64,000 nt of DNA from Curtobacterium sp. MCBA15_012. Lineage in GTDB: Bacteria; Actinomycetota; Actinomycetes; Actinomycetales; Microbacteriaceae. The position numbers and the translations under genes are program-made. The DNA is taken from assembly GCF_001864935.2 (NCBI RefSeq), contig NZ_CP126267.1, positions 2,480,001 to 2,544,000 on the forward strand, in the 5' to 3' direction. This document shows positions 63,168 through 64,000 of the stretch, one piece after another; position 1 is the first letter of the stretch; the number at the start of each line of letters is the position of its first letter. The notes under the pieces are model-generated. The model searched no databases. It was not told the origin of the DNA and saw nothing but the letters and a program-made list of their open reading frames with translations.

Positions 63168-63319
63168 GCCGCCGACCTCCGACGCGCTCGATCGCTGCCC
63201 GCGGTGCGCCGCCGCGCTCGGCGACGGTCCGTGGGCGGCACGCGACCGGGCGCTGATGGTCCGTACGGGCCGCTCCCGGTGAACTCGCAGCGAGCGACCG
63301 CCACGAGGGCTGGCGCGCC

Positions 63320-63336
63320 GTTACCGCAGCGTTATA
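63320..63336 (+). promoter_or_regulatory. GTTACC-N5-GTTATA direct repeat overlapping a TTATAC -10-like hexamer
   Basis: Half-sites at 63320-63325 and 63331-63336 have the same 11-bp period as the pair upstream of the M23 peptidase. TTATAC (63332-63337) could be a -10, starting a transcript near 63344. Confidence 0.4.
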
Positions 63337-63343
63337 CAGTCGG

Positions 63344-63445
63344 TTCCGCAGGCAGTGTTTGCTGTGGCACGGCCTGTGGAATGTGATTGCAGGACACTCT
63401 TGGTGCAAGGGAGAGGGCCGGTCGCTCAGAAGGCGACCGGCCCTC
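63344..63445 (+). ncRNA. Candidate short non-coding transcript ending in a 13-bp hairpin
   Basis: A relatively AT-rich island in C-rich DNA runs from the TTATAC hexamer to a terminator-like hairpin. No convincing short ORF ends before the hairpin. It could be a small RNA of about 100 nt or an attenuated leader for the MarR gene downstream. Confidence 0.35.
63413..63445 (+). terminator. Terminator-like hairpin upstream of the MarR gene
   Basis: GAGGGCCGGTCGC (63413-63425) pairs exactly with GCGACCGGCCCTC (63433-63445) around TCAGAAG. Confidence 0.85.
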
Positions 63446-63656
63446 GTCACGTCCCGGGGTCCCCGTCACGGCCCGGGCCGCCCCGTCGCGTGCCGGTCGT
63501 CCCGTCACGCCCCGGCCCCCGCCGCGCGGTCGTGCCCGTGCTCGCGTCCCGCTCCGGTCCCCGCGGGTCCTGTCCCCCGTCGCCGCACCGAGCCGGGTGT
63601 CGTGTCCCCGCCCCTCGGTAGTGTGGAGCGACCGTTGGACCGGAGGGAACGCGATC
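63446..63656. other. C-rich spacer with no recognised feature
   Basis: Repetitive CCCGTCACG/CCCGTCGCG-type sequence leading to the MarR gene. Only a possible TAGTGT hexamer near 63619 was noted. Confidence 0.5.
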
Positions 63657-64000
63657 GTGGACGAGTCACGCCGCAGCGACAAGGCGACAGCCGTCGCGGC
63701 CTGGGAAGCACTGTTCCGGGCGCAGGTGACGGTGATGCGTGCGCTCAACGCCGACTTCCCCGGCGGGGAGATCTCGTTCAACGAGTACGACGTGTGCTTC
63801 AACCTGTCGACCCAGCCCGAGCGCCGCTGCCGCATGCGCGAGCTCACCGGGCACCTGCTCCTCACCCAGCCGAGCGTCAGCCGCCTCGTGGAACGCCTGG
63901 CTGCTCGCGGCATCGTCGAGAAGCAGCCGGACCCGTCCGACGCCCGCGGGGTCATCGTCGCCCTGACCGCGCACGGGTTCGACGTCTACCGCTCGGTGGC
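63657..64000 (+). CDS. MarR-family transcriptional regulator, N-terminal part (runs off window)
   Basis: 114 codons are visible. After AVAAWEALFRAQVTVMRALN comes the MarR winged helix: EISFNEYDVCFNLSTQPERR, RMRELTGHLLLTQPSVSRLV, ERLAARGIVEKQPDPSDARG and VIVALTAHGFDVYR. The helix-turn-helix (LTQPSVSRLVERL) and the Asp-Arg wing are intact. GTG at 63657 was chosen for the GGAGGG nine bases upstream. The target and effector are unknown; the C-terminal dimer helix is beyond the edge. Confidence 0.9.
   Translation, partial: MDESRRSDKATAVAAWEALFRAQVTVMRALNADFPGGEISFNEYDVCFNLSTQPERRCRMRELTGHLLLTQPSVSRLVERLAARGIVEKQPDPSDARGVIVALTAHGFDVYRSV

Noticed and set aside
63355..63621. Protein-coding frame across the candidate small RNA
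   Set aside because: It reads through a 13-bp hairpin into low-complexity C-rich sequence and shows no family resemblance.

Overview
The window is high-GC DNA (by eye about 70% or more) from an actinobacterium, most likely a Microbacteriaceae member such as Curtobacterium. This rests on the gene families and order (tRNA-Trp-secE-nusG-rplK-rplA, a menaquinone rather than ubiquinone pathway, the 32-residue ribosomal protein bS22, hadA/hadB-type dehydratases beside murB) and on frequent GTG/TTG starts. The genus is inference; the class is secure. No phage, IS transposase, integrase or CRISPR array was found.

Layout. 1-3.2 kb: start of an ABC exporter (cut by the window edge), an amino-acid permease, and a winged-helix plus DUF559/Vsr-like nuclease gene bracketed by clusters of one inverted repeat. 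3.2-6.8 kb: rplJ-rplL with an L10-type leader, then a response regulator/histidine kinase pair. 6.9-10.2 kb: a tightly overlapping three-gene cassette (acyl-CoA-dehydrogenase-like protein, PIG-L deacetylase fused to a methyltransferase, family 2 glycosyltransferase). 10.2-18 kb: a sugar uptake and catabolism locus (TolB-like protein, two permeases, binding lipoprotein, Gfo/Idh/MocA oxidoreductase, TIM-barrel isomerase) with a divergent ROK regulator. 18-22.7 kb: a YqaJ-type nuclease, a membrane protein, then rplA, rplK, nusG, secE and tRNA-Trp. 22.7-31.9 kb: aminotransferase, murB with the hadA/hadB-like pair, tRNA-Met, tRNA-Thr, an M23 peptidase, an inositol-phosphatase-family enzyme, tRNA-Tyr, YajQ and cardiolipin synthase.

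31.9-51 kb is mainly the respiratory quinone and cytochrome c region. It holds an FprA-like ferredoxin reductase, a polyprenyl diphosphate synthase, menG, menF, menD, menA, menE, menB and menC, followed by ccsB-resB-ccdA-tlpA and a phosphatase. Together these make menaquinone and mature c-type cytochromes. 51-64 kb: a SulP transporter divergent from a MerR regulator across a 28-bp palindrome, a short archaeal-type AspRS, small redox and translation genes, bS22, an ArsR regulator, a Trk/Ktr potassium system, proC, a cation efflux pump, tadA, upp, a predicted leaderless 33-residue peptide, a winged-helix regulator and the start of a MarR gene.

Two features run through the window. Many genes have a TANNNT-like -10 hexamer whose first base lies 12-14 nt before the start codon, implying leaderless mRNAs. 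Many intergenic gaps carry near-perfect hairpins, several sharing the core GGACGGGAGGC, so they look like a dispersed palindrome family used as terminators. The best candidates for something undescribed are the repeat-bracketed nuclease gene (1.9-3.2 kb) and the deacetylase/methyltransferase/glycosyltransferase cassette (6.9-10.2 kb).
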